Shown here one piece after another: positions 1 to 6,401 of a DNA stretch of 6,860 bases; within the stretch, counting starts at the first letter, position 1, and the number at the start of each line of letters is the position of its first letter. The position numbers and the translations under genes are program-made. Below the pieces are notes generated by a model. That model made no database searches. It had not been told where the DNA came from and saw only the letters and a program-made list of their open reading frames with translations. Source of the DNA: CAZHRJ01 sp964534765. Lineage in GTDB: Bacteria > Lindowbacteria > 2-12-FULL-62-27. The stretch lies in contig CAZHRJ010000155.1 in assembly GCA_964534765.1 (NCBI GenBank), positions 1 through 6,860 of the forward strand, read 5' to 3'.

Positions 1-21
1 ATCTCTCCCTCGGAGAAGTGC

Positions 22-45
22 AAAAAATACCTGTTTTCAGGTATT
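22..45 (-). terminator. Probable intrinsic terminator of the tig-clpP-clpX operon
   Basis: Read on the minus strand, an 8-bp perfect stem (AATACCTG / CAGGTATT) with an AAAA loop runs straight into T residues, giving six T in a row if the last stem bases are counted. This is the layout of a rho-independent terminator, and it lies about 125 nt after the clpX stop. The stem is only moderately GC-rich, so termination may be partial. On the plus strand no T-run follows the stem, so the signal is one-directional. Confidence 0.55.
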
Positions 46-60
46 ATTCAGGTTTTCATT

Positions 61-116
61 TGTCAATTTGTCAATCAACGTCCCCAATTTCACAATTTCA
101 CAATTTCACCAATTTT
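61..116. repeat. AT-rich short tandem repeat (CAATTTCA)
   Basis: Three exact head-to-tail copies of the 8-mer CAATTTCA occupy 85-108. A decayed copy (CCAATTTT) follows, and related CAATTTG/CAAT words precede it from about 64. The block is much more AT-rich than the coding sequence around it and lies in the 169-bp region downstream of clpX. I see no gene in 1-169: the open frames that cross it run antisense into clpX and show no family features. The repeat may be a replication-slippage product. No function can be read from it. Confidence 0.6.
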
Positions 117-169
117 ATGGACACTCGCGACGGCGGAGTTCGACGGGACGGAGAGGAACACGCCCGATA

Positions 170-1435
170 TCAGGCGGTGGCTTTTTCTTCTTTGAGGGAA
201 ATCAGGGGTTTGGACTTGCGGGCGACCGACTCTTCCGTGATGACGATTTCCGATACGCTCTTGTTGGAGGGAACTTCGTACATCAGCTCCAGCATGATGT
301 CCTCGAGGATGGCACGCAGCGCGCGGGCGCCGGTGCCGCGGGTGCGGGCCTGTTTGGCGACCTCGCGCAGAGAATCCGGCTGGAAAATCAAATTGACGCT
401 TTCCATCTCAAAAAAACGGGCATACTGCTTCACCAGCGCGTTCTTGGGTTCCGTCATGACCCGGACCAACGCGTCGACGTCCAGATCCTCCAGGACGGCG
501 ATCACCGGCAGGCGGCCGACGAACTCCGGGATCATGCCGAATTTGAGCAGATCCTCCGGGACCAACTCCCGAAGGACCGCGTCGGACAGTTTTTCCTCCC
601 GGTTTCTGATGTCGGCGGTGAACCCGACCTGTTTTTTTCCGATCCGGCTTTCCACGATCTTGTCCAGCCCGACAAAGGCGCCGCCGCAGATAAAGAGGAT
701 GTTGGCCGTGTTTATCTGAATAAACTCCTGGTGCGGGTGCTTGCGCCCGCCCTGCGGCGGCACATTGGCGACCGTGCCTTCGAGGATCTTGAGCAGGGCC
801 TGCTGGACACCCTCGCCGGACACATCCCGCGTGATCGACGGATTGTCGCCCTTGCGCGCGATCTTGTCGATCTCGTCAATGTAGATGATTCCCTTTTGCG
901 CGCGCGCCAGGTCGAAATCGGCGCTCTGCAGAAGCCGGAGCAAAATATTTTCGACGTCCTCGCCGACATAACCGGCTTCGGTGAGGGCCGTGGCGTCGGC
1001 GATGGCAAAGGGGACGTTGAGAATTTTGGCCAGGACCTGGGCCAGGAGGGTCTTGCCGACACCGGTGGGTCCGACGAGGAGGACATTACTTTTCTGTAAT
1101 TCAATATCTTCCTTACCGGACTTGCGCGATCCGTCGGAGACGATCCGTTTGTAGTGATTGTAGACGGCGACCGCCAGGCACTTTTTGGCGTGATCCTGCC
1201 CGACGACGTATTCGTCCAGGAGGGATTTGATCTGTCTGGGCGTCAGGAGCCCTTCGGTCCGGACATCAGCGGCCTTGTGATCCTCGCCGATGATCTGGAA
1301 ACAGGTCTCGATACACTCGTCACAGATGGCGGCAGTCGGCGCTGTGATGAGCCGCCGCCGGACGTCTTCCTGGGATTTACCGCAGAAGCTGCAGCGGTTG
1401 CCGCCGGCGCCGCCCTCCGTGAACCGCAGGACCAT
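170..1435 (-). CDS. clpX: ATP-dependent Clp protease ATP-binding subunit ClpX
   Basis: ClpX is a cytoplasmic AAA+ unfoldase. A hexamer recognises tagged substrates, unfolds them using ATP and threads them into ClpP. At 421 aa this is full length for the family. The N-terminal zinc-binding domain has Cys15, Cys18, Cys38 and Cys41. The AAA+ core shows Walker A GPTGVGKT (122-129), pore-1 loop GYVG (155-158), Walker B with Asp187-Glu188, pore-2 loop RKH (231-233), the ClpP-docking tripeptide VGF (270-272), arginine finger Arg308 in GRLP, and sensor-2 Arg371 in GARALR. The ATG overlaps the clpP stop as TAATG, and AGGA/AGG words sit just upstream inside the end of clpP, so translation is probably coupled to clpP. 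The stop is TGA at 170-172. All key residues are present; the docking loop has Val where E. coli has Ile, which the family tolerates. Confidence 0.98.
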   Translation of the reverse strand: MVLRFTEGGAGGNRCSFCGKSQEDVRRRLITAPTAAICDECIETCFQIIGEDHKAADVRTEGLLTPRQIKSLLDEYVVGQDHAKKCLAVAVYNHYKRIVSDGSRKSGKEDIELQKSNVLLVGPTGVGKTLLAQVLAKILNVPFAIADATALTEAGYVGEDVENILLRLLQSADFDLARAQKGIIYIDEIDKIARKGDNPSITRDVSGEGVQQALLKILEGTVANVPPQGGRKHPHQEFIQINTANILFICGGAFVGLDKIVESRIGKKQVGFTADIRNREEKLSDAVLRELVPEDLLKFGMIPEFVGRLPVIAVLEDLDVDALVRVMTEPKNALVKQYARFFEMESVNLIFQPDSLREVAKQARTRGTGARALRAILEDIMLELMYEVPSNKSVSEIVITEESVARKSKPLISLKEEKATA

Positions 1436-2055
1436 TACTTTTTCCTATCCTTGTCGGAAGCCAGAGAAATTTCCCGTTTGTCGATGACGCGATCGATCAG
1501 CCCATAGGTATTGGCTGACTTGGCATCCATGAAAAAGTCGCGGTCGGTGTCCTTGCGGATTTTATCCAATGTCTGTCCGCAGTGCCGAACCAGGATATCG
1601 TTGATGATGTCGCGCATGCGCAGGATTTCCTTGGCCCGGATGTCAATATCCGTCGCCTGACCCTCGACCCCGCCCAGGGGCTGATGAATCATGATGCGCG
1701 CGTTGGGAAGCGCGAATCGTTTGTCTTTGGTGCCCGCGCAGAGCAGGAGCGCCCCCATGGAAGCCGCCTGACCGACACAGATGGTAGACACGGGGCATTT
1801 GATGTACTGTATCGTGTCATAGATGGCCAACCCCGCGGTAACCGACCCGCCCGGGCTATTGATGTAGAGGTGAATATCCTTGTCCGGGTCTTCGGCCTCA
1901 AGAAAGAGCATCTGGGCGATGACGACGTTGGAGATCGGATCGTCGATCGGCACCCCGAGAAAAATGATGCGGTCCTTGAGGAGCCGCGAATATATGTCAT
2001 AGGAGCGCTCGCCCCTTGACGTTTGTTCAATCACGAACGGAATCATATAGGACAT
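1435..2055 (-). CDS. clpP: ATP-dependent Clp protease proteolytic subunit ClpP
   Basis: ClpP is the serine peptidase of the Clp system. Two stacked heptameric rings form a closed chamber fed by ClpX. The protein is 206 aa. The catalytic triad is visible as Ser99 (GQAASMGA), His124 (MIHQPLGG) and Asp173 (TDRDFF). The oligomer and substrate-groove segments YINSPGGSVTAG and EGQATDIDI are intact. I place the start at the ATG at 2055, because AAGGAG (2070-2065) lies 9 nt upstream and the protein then begins SYMIPFVIEQTSRGERS, matching the mature E. coli N terminus. A longer open frame reaches 2238, but that extension is the antisense-free overlap of the end of tig in another frame and resembles nothing. 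The N terminus has almost no propeptide compared with E. coli. The C terminus ends in a basic tail (DKDRKK). The gene lies 16 nt after tig and overlaps clpX by 1 nt. Confidence 0.98.
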   Translation of the reverse strand: MSYMIPFVIEQTSRGERSYDIYSRLLKDRIIFLGVPIDDPISNVVIAQMLFLEAEDPDKDIHLYINSPGGSVTAGLAIYDTIQYIKCPVSTICVGQAASMGALLLCAGTKDKRFALPNARIMIHQPLGGVEGQATDIDIRAKEILRMRDIINDILVRHCGQTLDKIRKDTDRDFFMDAKSANTYGLIDRVIDKREISLASDKDRKK

Positions 2056-2064
2056 CCTGGGTTT

Positions 2065-2070
2065 CTCCTT
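2065..2070 (-). promoter_or_regulatory. Strong Shine-Dalgarno for clpP (decides the start)
   Basis: AAGGAG is followed by a 9-nt spacer to the ATG at 2055 and begins 1 nt downstream of the tig stop codon. It supports the 206-aa ClpP start over the longer upstream open frame, and it implies independent ribosome loading on clpP within the operon. By contrast, clpX relies on overlap with clpP. Confidence 0.8.
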
Positions 2071-2071
2071 A

Positions 2072-3373
2072 TTATCGAATATCGGCGTGATCCATGAGGA
2101 ACTGAACGATCTTCTCGTCCTGGATCGTGTGCCGCAGATCGTCCAGCCGGTCGTCCTTTTCGAGCTGGCTCTGGAGGTCGGCCGGCGTGGACTGGTACTG
2201 ATCGGCGAGTTGGGCAATCCGGCCGGCGAGGTCCTCATCAGTAGCCGTGATCTGTTTGACGCGGCCGATGGTGTGGAGGACCATGTGAGTCTTGACCTGC
2301 CGTTTGGCCCGCTCTCTGGCGTCCGATTCGAGGTCCGCCTCGGTTTTGCCTTCTTTGGCGAGCTGGTCGAGCAATTCCTTTCGGCCGCCCTTGTATTGTC
2401 TTTCGAGATTTTTGATCAATTCCTCGGACTGCTTCAACACAAATGATTTCGGCGGTTCGAACGGCACCCGCTCCAGCAGCCCGTCGATCAGGGCCCTGCG
2501 CTGAGCCTCCTTGGATAGGTCCGCGGCGCCGCGTTCCATTTCAGAGCGGATTTTGCCCCGGAAATCAGCGATCGATTCATATCCCTGCTCCTTCGCCCAC
2601 TCGTCCGTGACTTCCGGCATCTGCCGTTTCTTGATCGAATGGACCTTGACGTGGAAATAGGCCGCCTTGCCTTTCAAATCCTCGTCATAAAAATCATCCG
2701 GAAAACGCAGGTCAACCCGGCGCCGGTCGCCGACCGACACGCCAAGCAGCTGTTCGTCGAATCCCGGCAGGAACCGTTTGCTGCCGACTTCGATCAACGA
2801 CCCTTCCGCCTTGCCGCCGGGAATCGGCGAGTCGTTATCCTTGAGGTAGCCCTCGTAGTCGATGACCGCGAAATCGCCGTTCTGGATCGGGCGAATTTCA
2901 AGGATGGGCTGGAATGTTGCGGTGGTTTTTCGTTCATTTTCGATGGCGGCTGTGATGTCATCCTCAGTGACGGCCAGATCGGCCTTGGGAACCGGGATTT
3001 TGAATATCTGCTCGTCGGTAAACGCGATCTCCGGCTGGACTTCGACGCTGACCTTGAAGCGGATCGATCCGTCCTCCATTTTGAGGTCGCTGATTTTTGG
3101 CGCGTCGGCCGGGACGAGATTTTTTTTCTCGAAAGCCTCCTGGACGGCATTTTTAAGCAGTTCGTCCAGGCCTTCGGCCATGGCCTGGGGGCCAAAGCGT
3201 TTTTCGAGAATGGATTTGGGCACATGCCCCTTCCGAAATCCCGGCAGAGCCACCCGGTCCCGCAACCCGGCCAGGACGGCGTCCTTGCGGCTGTCCAATT
3301 CCTTGCTCGGCACGGCAATCGCCAAGTCGACGCTGCCGTCTTCGGTTTTTTCCACATCGATGGTGAGTTCCAT
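2072..3373 (-). CDS. tig: Trigger factor, ribosome-associated peptidyl-prolyl isomerase chaperone
   Basis: Trigger factor docks on ribosomal protein L23 at the peptide exit, shields emerging chains and helps them fold. The protein is 433 aa, the usual length. The N-terminal ribosome-binding domain carries the signature GFRKG (45-49, then HVP). A FKBP-type PPIase domain spans roughly residues 165-246 (from NGDFAVIDYEG to FHVKVHSIKKR, with GFDEQLLG and GDRR). An alpha-helical C-terminal chaperone domain rich in charged residues follows to the stop (TAA, 2072-2074). I choose the ATG at 3373: the protein then begins MELTIDVEKTEDGSV, in register with family N termini. A GTG at 3394 is in frame but lies upstream of the -10 element of the likely promoter, so the mRNA would not contain it. 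No Shine-Dalgarno precedes the ATG, in keeping with a near-leaderless transcript. It is the first gene of the operon with clpP and clpX, a common grouping. Confidence 0.96.
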   Translation of the reverse strand: MELTIDVEKTEDGSVDLAIAVPSKELDSRKDAVLAGLRDRVALPGFRKGHVPKSILEKRFGPQAMAEGLDELLKNAVQEAFEKKNLVPADAPKISDLKMEDGSIRFKVSVEVQPEIAFTDEQIFKIPVPKADLAVTEDDITAAIENERKTTATFQPILEIRPIQNGDFAVIDYEGYLKDNDSPIPGGKAEGSLIEVGSKRFLPGFDEQLLGVSVGDRRRVDLRFPDDFYDEDLKGKAAYFHVKVHSIKKRQMPEVTDEWAKEQGYESIADFRGKIRSEMERGAADLSKEAQRRALIDGLLERVPFEPPKSFVLKQSEELIKNLERQYKGGRKELLDQLAKEGKTEADLESDARERAKRQVKTHMVLHTIGRVKQITATDEDLAGRIAQLADQYQSTPADLQSQLEKDDRLDDLRHTIQDEKIVQFLMDHADIR

Positions 3374-3383
3374 TTGCCGCGGG

Positions 3384-3413
3384 AGTATACCCACGAGGTG
3401 GCGGGATCGTCAA
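3384..3413 (-). promoter_or_regulatory. Sigma70-type promoter of tig-clpP-clpX
   Basis: The minus strand shows TTGACG (3413-3408, 5 of 6 matches to the -35 consensus), an 18-nt spacer and TATACT (3389-3384, 5 of 6 to the -10). Transcription should start about 7 nt after the -10, near 3376-3378, only 3-5 nt before the tig ATG at 3373. The match and spacing are good for a GC-rich genome. The predicted start position follows from the usual -10 geometry and is not observed. Confidence 0.7.
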
Positions 3414-3417
3414 GGCG

Positions 3418-3447
3418 GCCGAACGGTTGGCACGTATCCCGTTCGGC
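3418..3447. promoter_or_regulatory. Inverted repeat in the tig/pdxJ divergent promoter region, possible operator
   Basis: GCCGAACGG (3418-3426) and CCGTTCGGC (3439-3447) are perfect 9-bp inverted arms around a 12-nt centre. The dyad lies just upstream of the tig -35 element and about 65 nt before pdxJ. Its size and spacing would suit a dimeric DNA-binding protein contacting successive major grooves. It could also be a simple hairpin; there is no T-run, so it is not a terminator. Which protein would bind is unknown. Confidence 0.4.
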
Positions 3448-3472
3448 ACTTGGCCCCGCATGGCCGGTGGGC

Positions 3473-3502
3473 GTGACAAGGCGACAAGGGCTATATTAAT
3501 AT
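3473..3502 (+). promoter_or_regulatory. Possible pdxJ-glmS promoter (AT-rich palindrome)
   Basis: The only AT-rich spot in the intergenic region is TATATTAATAT at 3492-3502, and 3493-3502 is a perfect 10-bp palindrome. It offers -10-like hexamers TATATT (3492-3497) and TAATAT (3497-3502). The best -35-like word is GTGACA (3473-3478), 18 nt from TAATAT but only 13 nt from TATATT. Neither pairing is ideal, so the exact promoter is uncertain, but a promoter for the plus-strand genes is expected here. Confidence 0.35.
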
Positions 3503-3507
3503 GGAGG
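3503..3507 (+). promoter_or_regulatory. Shine-Dalgarno for pdxJ
   Basis: GGAGG lies 4 nt before the ATG at 3512. The spacer is short, but the match to the anti-Shine-Dalgarno is strong, and no other start codon in this frame fits the PdxJ N terminus better. Confidence 0.6.
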
Positions 3508-3511
3508 ACTG

Positions 3512-4309
3512 ATGGGAACACTGGATGATTCACGATACCTCTGCAGACTCGGGGTGAATGTCGATCATGTGGCGACGATCCGCCAGAACCGTGGCACGCT
3601 GTACCCCGATCCGGTTGAAGTGGCACTGCGTGCGGAATCGGCCGGTGCGCACCAGATCACGGTTCACGTGCGCGAGGATCGCCGGCATATTCAGGAGCGG
3701 GACCTGGAAATACTCCGCCGGATGGTCCAGACCCGTCTAAACCTGGAAATGGCGGCGACGTCTGCCATGACGCGCATCGCCACACGGGTGAGACCCGACC
3801 AGGTGACGCTCGTTCCGGAACGCCGGCAGGAACTCACCACGGAGGGCGGCCTGGATGTCGCCGGGCAGAAAAAACGCCTGGCCGGCGTCGTCCGCAAGCT
3901 GAGGGGCGCCGGGATATCGGTATCGATGTTCGTCGAGCCGGACCGGAGGCAGGTTGAGGCGAGCGCTGAGACCGGCGCAGCAGCAGTAGAACTGCATACC
4001 GGCGCCTACGCTAACGCGCGCGGCGGCCGGGATCGGATCCGGCAATTTGATCGCCTCGCGCTGGCCGCCCGGGACGCCCGCATGTCGGGACTCCGGACAT
4101 TCGCCGGCCATGGCCTCCACTATGAGAACACACGGCCGGTCGCGGAAATTCCGGAAATTGAGGAACTCAATATCGGCCATAGTATTGTCGCCCGCGCGAT
4201 TTTCACCGGCATCGAAACCGCCGTCCGGGACATGCTGGCGTTGCTGGTCCGCGCGCCCCAACTTCCGGCGGAGTCACCGTTTCCGCCGACGTACAAGTCG
4301 TCTTCCTGA
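3512..4309 (+). CDS. pdxJ: Pyridoxine 5'-phosphate synthase PdxJ
   Basis: PdxJ catalyses the last ring-closing step of the DXP-dependent vitamin B6 pathway, condensing 1-deoxy-xylulose 5-phosphate with 3-amino-2-oxopropyl phosphate to pyridoxine 5'-phosphate in the cytoplasm. It is a TIM-barrel protein; this one is 265 aa. Landmarks are LGVNVDHVATIRQNRG (from 13), active-site His52 and Arg54 in TVHVRED, Glu79 in RLNLEMA, the loop VPERRQELTTEGGLDV, His200 in FAGHGLHYEN, and LNIGHSIVARA near the end. These correspond to E. coli His45, Arg47, Glu72 and His193. It is about 20 residues longer than E. coli PdxJ, through a short N-terminal lead and a proline/serine-rich C-terminal tail (PAESPFPPTYKSSS) with no recognised role. 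The TGA overlaps the glmS ATG (TGATG), so the two are co-translated. The usual neighbour acpS is absent. Confidence 0.96.
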   Translation: MGTLDDSRYLCRLGVNVDHVATIRQNRGTLYPDPVEVALRAESAGAHQITVHVREDRRHIQERDLEILRRMVQTRLNLEMAATSAMTRIATRVRPDQVTLVPERRQELTTEGGLDVAGQKKRLAGVVRKLRGAGISVSMFVEPDRRQVEASAETGAAAVELHTGAYANARGGRDRIRQFDRLALAARDARMSGLRTFAGHGLHYENTRPVAEIPEIEELNIGHSIVARAIFTGIETAVRDMLALLVRAPQLPAESPFPPTYKSSS

Positions 4310-6147
4310 TGTGCGGCATCATTGGCTACACCGGCCGGCGGCGGGCGAAGGACGTGCTATTTGAGGGTCTGCGCCGGCTGGAGTACCGGGGATACGATTC
4401 GGCCGGGATCGCGCTGGTCGAGTCGGGAAAACTGCTGATCCGGAAAAAAGTCGGCAAGCTATCCGTCCTCGATAACCATTGCCAGGCGCTGAAAACATCC
4501 GCCACGGCAGGCATCGGCCACACCCGCTGGGCAACCCATGGCGGCGTGACGACCGCTAACGCCCATCCGCACACCGACTGCGATAGCCGCATCGCCATCG
4601 TCCACAACGGCATCATCGAAAACCATGATGAACTCCGCGACGAACTCAAAAAACGCGGTCACCGGTTCCGGTCCGAGACCGACACCGAGATCATCGTCCA
4701 CCTCATCGAGGAGCAACTCAAAAAAGGGCTTCTCACTGCCACCCGGCTGGCGGCGCAAAAACTCAAGGGCGCCTACGCCCTCGTCGTGGCCGAACGAAAC
4801 AGCGCGACGCTCGTGGCCGCCCGGATGGGCGCGCCGCTGGTCGTGGGTCTGGGTGAAACCGCGGGAGAGAATTTTGTGGCGTCGGACATTCCGGCGCTGC
4901 TGCCGTTTACGCGAGGCGTTTTATTTCTGGACGAGGAGGAGATAGCGGAAGTGACTCCGGACTCGGCCCGCGTGTTTTTGCTTGACGGCCGGCCGATCCG
5001 GAAAGCGGTGCAGACGATCACGTGGGATTTTGTGGCGGCGGAGCGCGGTGGGTACAAGCATTTCATGTTGAAGGAGATTTACGAGCAGCCGGAGGCGGTG
5101 GGCAAAGTGGTCGGGACGTACATTCGGCCTGGCGGAAAGATCGAATTTCCGGAGATTGACGGCGTGAGCGACTGGCTGTCCGGCGGCCCGCCGGACCGGG
5201 TGACGTTTCTGGCCTGCGGGACGAGCTTTCACGCGGCCCTGGTGGCCAAGTACGCGATGGAGACGATCCTCAAAGTCCAGGTGGAGACGGACGTCGCGTC
5301 AGAACTGCGGTACCGGTCAGTGGTCCTCAATGACCGGGAGATGCTGGTGGCGGTGAGCCAGAGCGGCGAGACCGCCGACACGCTGGCGGCGGTCCGGCGA
5401 TTCCGGAAGAAGAACCGCAAGATCATCACCATCTGCAACGCCGTGGGCAGCACCCTCACCCGCATCTCCGACGGAGTGATCTATACCCTAGCCGGCCCCG
5501 AGATCGGCGTCGCCTCCACCAAGGCCTTTGTCACCCAGCTGGTGTGCCTCACCCTGCTGACGCTGGACATGGGCAGGCGGCTGGGCCGGATGATGCCGGA
5601 CGCCGTCCGGGCAAAACTTCGCGCCATGGGGCAGCTTCCAAATGCGCTCGAAAAAACAATTCGGGACGTCAAACCCGCGGTTGACCGGATCGCGCGGGCG
5701 GAATTCAAGAAAAACGATTTTCTCTATCTGGGCCGAGGCGCCAACTACCCGATCGCGCTGGAGGGGGCGCTGAAACTCAAGGAGATTTCCTACATCCACG
5801 CCGAGGGGTACGCGTCGGGGGAGATGAAACACGGGCCGATCGCGCTGATCAACGACGAGATGCCAGTGCTGGCCATCGCGACGGCGGACGACCTCCAGCC
5901 GAAAACCCTGTCGAACATGCAGGAGGTCAAGGCCCGCGGCGGGATCCTGATCGGGGTCTGCCACGCGGGCGACCGGCAGGTCAAGAGCTTGTGCCGGTAC
6001 GCCATTGAAGTGCCGAAAGTCGATCCTCTGCTTCAACCGATCGTCAACGTGATTCCGCTACAGATGCTGGCCTACACGATCGCGGACTTGCGCGGGTGCG
6101 ACATCGACCACCCGCGCAATCTGGCCAAATCGGTCACCGTCGAATGA
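4309..6147 (+). CDS. glmS: Glutamine-fructose-6-phosphate aminotransferase (isomerizing), GlmS
   Basis: GlmS makes glucosamine 6-phosphate from fructose 6-phosphate and glutamine, the entry step to UDP-GlcNAc for peptidoglycan and lipopolysaccharide. At 612 aa it is full length. The N-terminal glutamine amidotransferase domain has nucleophile Cys2 (exposed after Met removal), HTRWATHG (71-78), HNGIIEN (99-105) and Asp125 in ETDTE. Two SIS isomerase domains follow: Cys303 in ACGTSFHA, Ser350-Gln351-Ser352 with GETADT, Glu492 in KLKEISYIHAEG, His508 in MKHGPIAL and the C-terminal NLAKSVTVE with Lys607. All known catalytic residues are present. The ATG overlaps the pdxJ stop and no clear Shine-Dalgarno precedes it, which points to translational coupling. 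There is no upstream space for a glmS ribozyme. Codon choice shifts along the gene (C-ending, then G-ending, then C-ending blocks). Confidence 0.98.
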   Translation: MCGIIGYTGRRRAKDVLFEGLRRLEYRGYDSAGIALVESGKLLIRKKVGKLSVLDNHCQALKTSATAGIGHTRWATHGGVTTANAHPHTDCDSRIAIVHNGIIENHDELRDELKKRGHRFRSETDTEIIVHLIEEQLKKGLLTATRLAAQKLKGAYALVVAERNSATLVAARMGAPLVVGLGETAGENFVASDIPALLPFTRGVLFLDEEEIAEVTPDSARVFLLDGRPIRKAVQTITWDFVAAERGGYKHFMLKEIYEQPEAVGKVVGTYIRPGGKIEFPEIDGVSDWLSGGPPDRVTFLACGTSFHAALVAKYAMETILKVQVETDVASELRYRSVVLNDREMLVAVSQSGETADTLAAVRRFRKKNRKIITICNAVGSTLTRISDGVIYTLAGPEIGVASTKAFVTQLVCLTLLTLDMGRRLGRMMPDAVRAKLRAMGQLPNALEKTIRDVKPAVDRIARAEFKKNDFLYLGRGANYPIALEGALKLKEISYIHAEGYASGEMKHGPIALINDEMPVLAIATADDLQPKTLSNMQEVKARGGILIGVCHAGDRQVKSLCRYAIEVPKVDPLLQPIVNVIPLQMLAYTIADLRGCDIDHPRNLAKSVTVE

Positions 6148-6159
6148 GCAGCGGCCAAG

Positions 6160-6253
6160 TCCGGCCGGCGTCGGAGACGCCGGCACTTGGGGCGCCGGAG
6201 GCGCTGATCCGGCCGGCGTCGGAGACGCCGGCACTTGGGGCGCCGGAGGCGCC
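6160..6253. repeat. Two tandem copies of a 48-bp double-hairpin (REP-like) repeat
   Basis: Positions 6160-6204 and 6208-6252 are identical over 45 nt (period 48). Each unit contains a 9-bp hairpin with arms GCCGGCGTC and GACGCCGGC around a GGA loop (6164-6184 and 6212-6232), the linker ACTTGG, and a second hairpin with GGCGCC-type arms, again around GGA (6192-6204 with 5 bp, 6239-6253 with 6 bp). A decayed third piece with GCCGG/CCGGC arms follows at 6251-6269. The block lies 3' of both converging genes, glmS and the AsmA-like gene. It has no T-run, so it is not a standard intrinsic terminator, but strong stems here could protect mRNA 3' ends or slow polymerase. Confidence 0.85.
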
Positions 6254-6380
6254 GGCCGGGGTTTCCGGCAGACGTATCGTCACAGCGGGGTAGATGAATT
6301 TCAATCTCTCAAGGACAATCCGGCTCTGCGCGAGACTCTTGAGCGGGCTTGGGCTGAGGACAATTTCCCTGATTTCGAGC

Positions 6381-6401
6381 GTGGCCCCATGCCGGGGCCA
6401 C
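6381..6401. repeat. Perfect inverted repeat inside the AsmA-like gene
   Basis: GTGGCCCC (6381-6388) and GGGGCCAC (6394-6401) are 8-bp complementary arms around a 5-nt ATGCC loop. It lies within the coding sequence (residues around VWPRHGAT) and has no T-run. It does not share sequence with the hairpin repeat at 6160-6253. It may be chance in a GC-rich gene. Confidence 0.4.

Noticed and set aside
270..272. ClpX docking loop reads VGF at residues 270-272 of the protein instead of IGF (about 620-628 in the window)
   Set aside because: The family motif accepts Leu, Ile or Val at the first position, and clpP is adjacent and intact, so this is normal variation. The coordinates given are residue numbers.
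68..1099. Long plus-strand open frame of 343 codons
   Set aside because: It is antisense to clpX, whose full set of AAA+ motifs is intact. The product shows no family features and reflects GC-rich codon structure; the overlapping 18-719 frame is rejected for the same reason.
2056..2238. 61-residue N-terminal extension of ClpP
   Set aside because: The extension overlaps the end of tig in another frame, is Arg/Ser/Thr-rich shadow sequence, and a strong Shine-Dalgarno marks the start at 2055.
3374..3394. GTG start for trigger factor at 3394
   Set aside because: It lies upstream of the -10 box TATACT, has no Shine-Dalgarno, and adds residues absent from family N termini.
2639..3499. Plus-strand open frame of 286 codons opposite tig
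   Set aside because: It is a shadow of the trigger factor gene and crosses the tig promoter region. No recognisable domain and no ribosome-binding site.
3374..3511. glmS ribozyme or a B6-related riboswitch in the pdxJ-glmS leader
   Set aside because: glmS has no leader, since it overlaps pdxJ, and the space before pdxJ is short with no recognisable riboswitch core.
3501..3512. Three-codon upstream frame (Met-Glu-Asp-stop) whose stop overlaps the pdxJ ATG
   Set aside because: Its codons are the pdxJ Shine-Dalgarno itself and there is no ribosome-binding site for it; most likely coincidence.
5488..6036. Minus-strand open frame of 182 codons opposite glmS
   Set aside because: It lies wholly antisense to conserved GlmS isomerase sequence and has no family resemblance.
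6096..6293. Plus-strand open frame across the end of glmS and the hairpin repeats
   Set aside because: It is made of glmS in another frame plus the repeat; its repeated RPASETPALGAPEA unit is explained by the DNA repeat.
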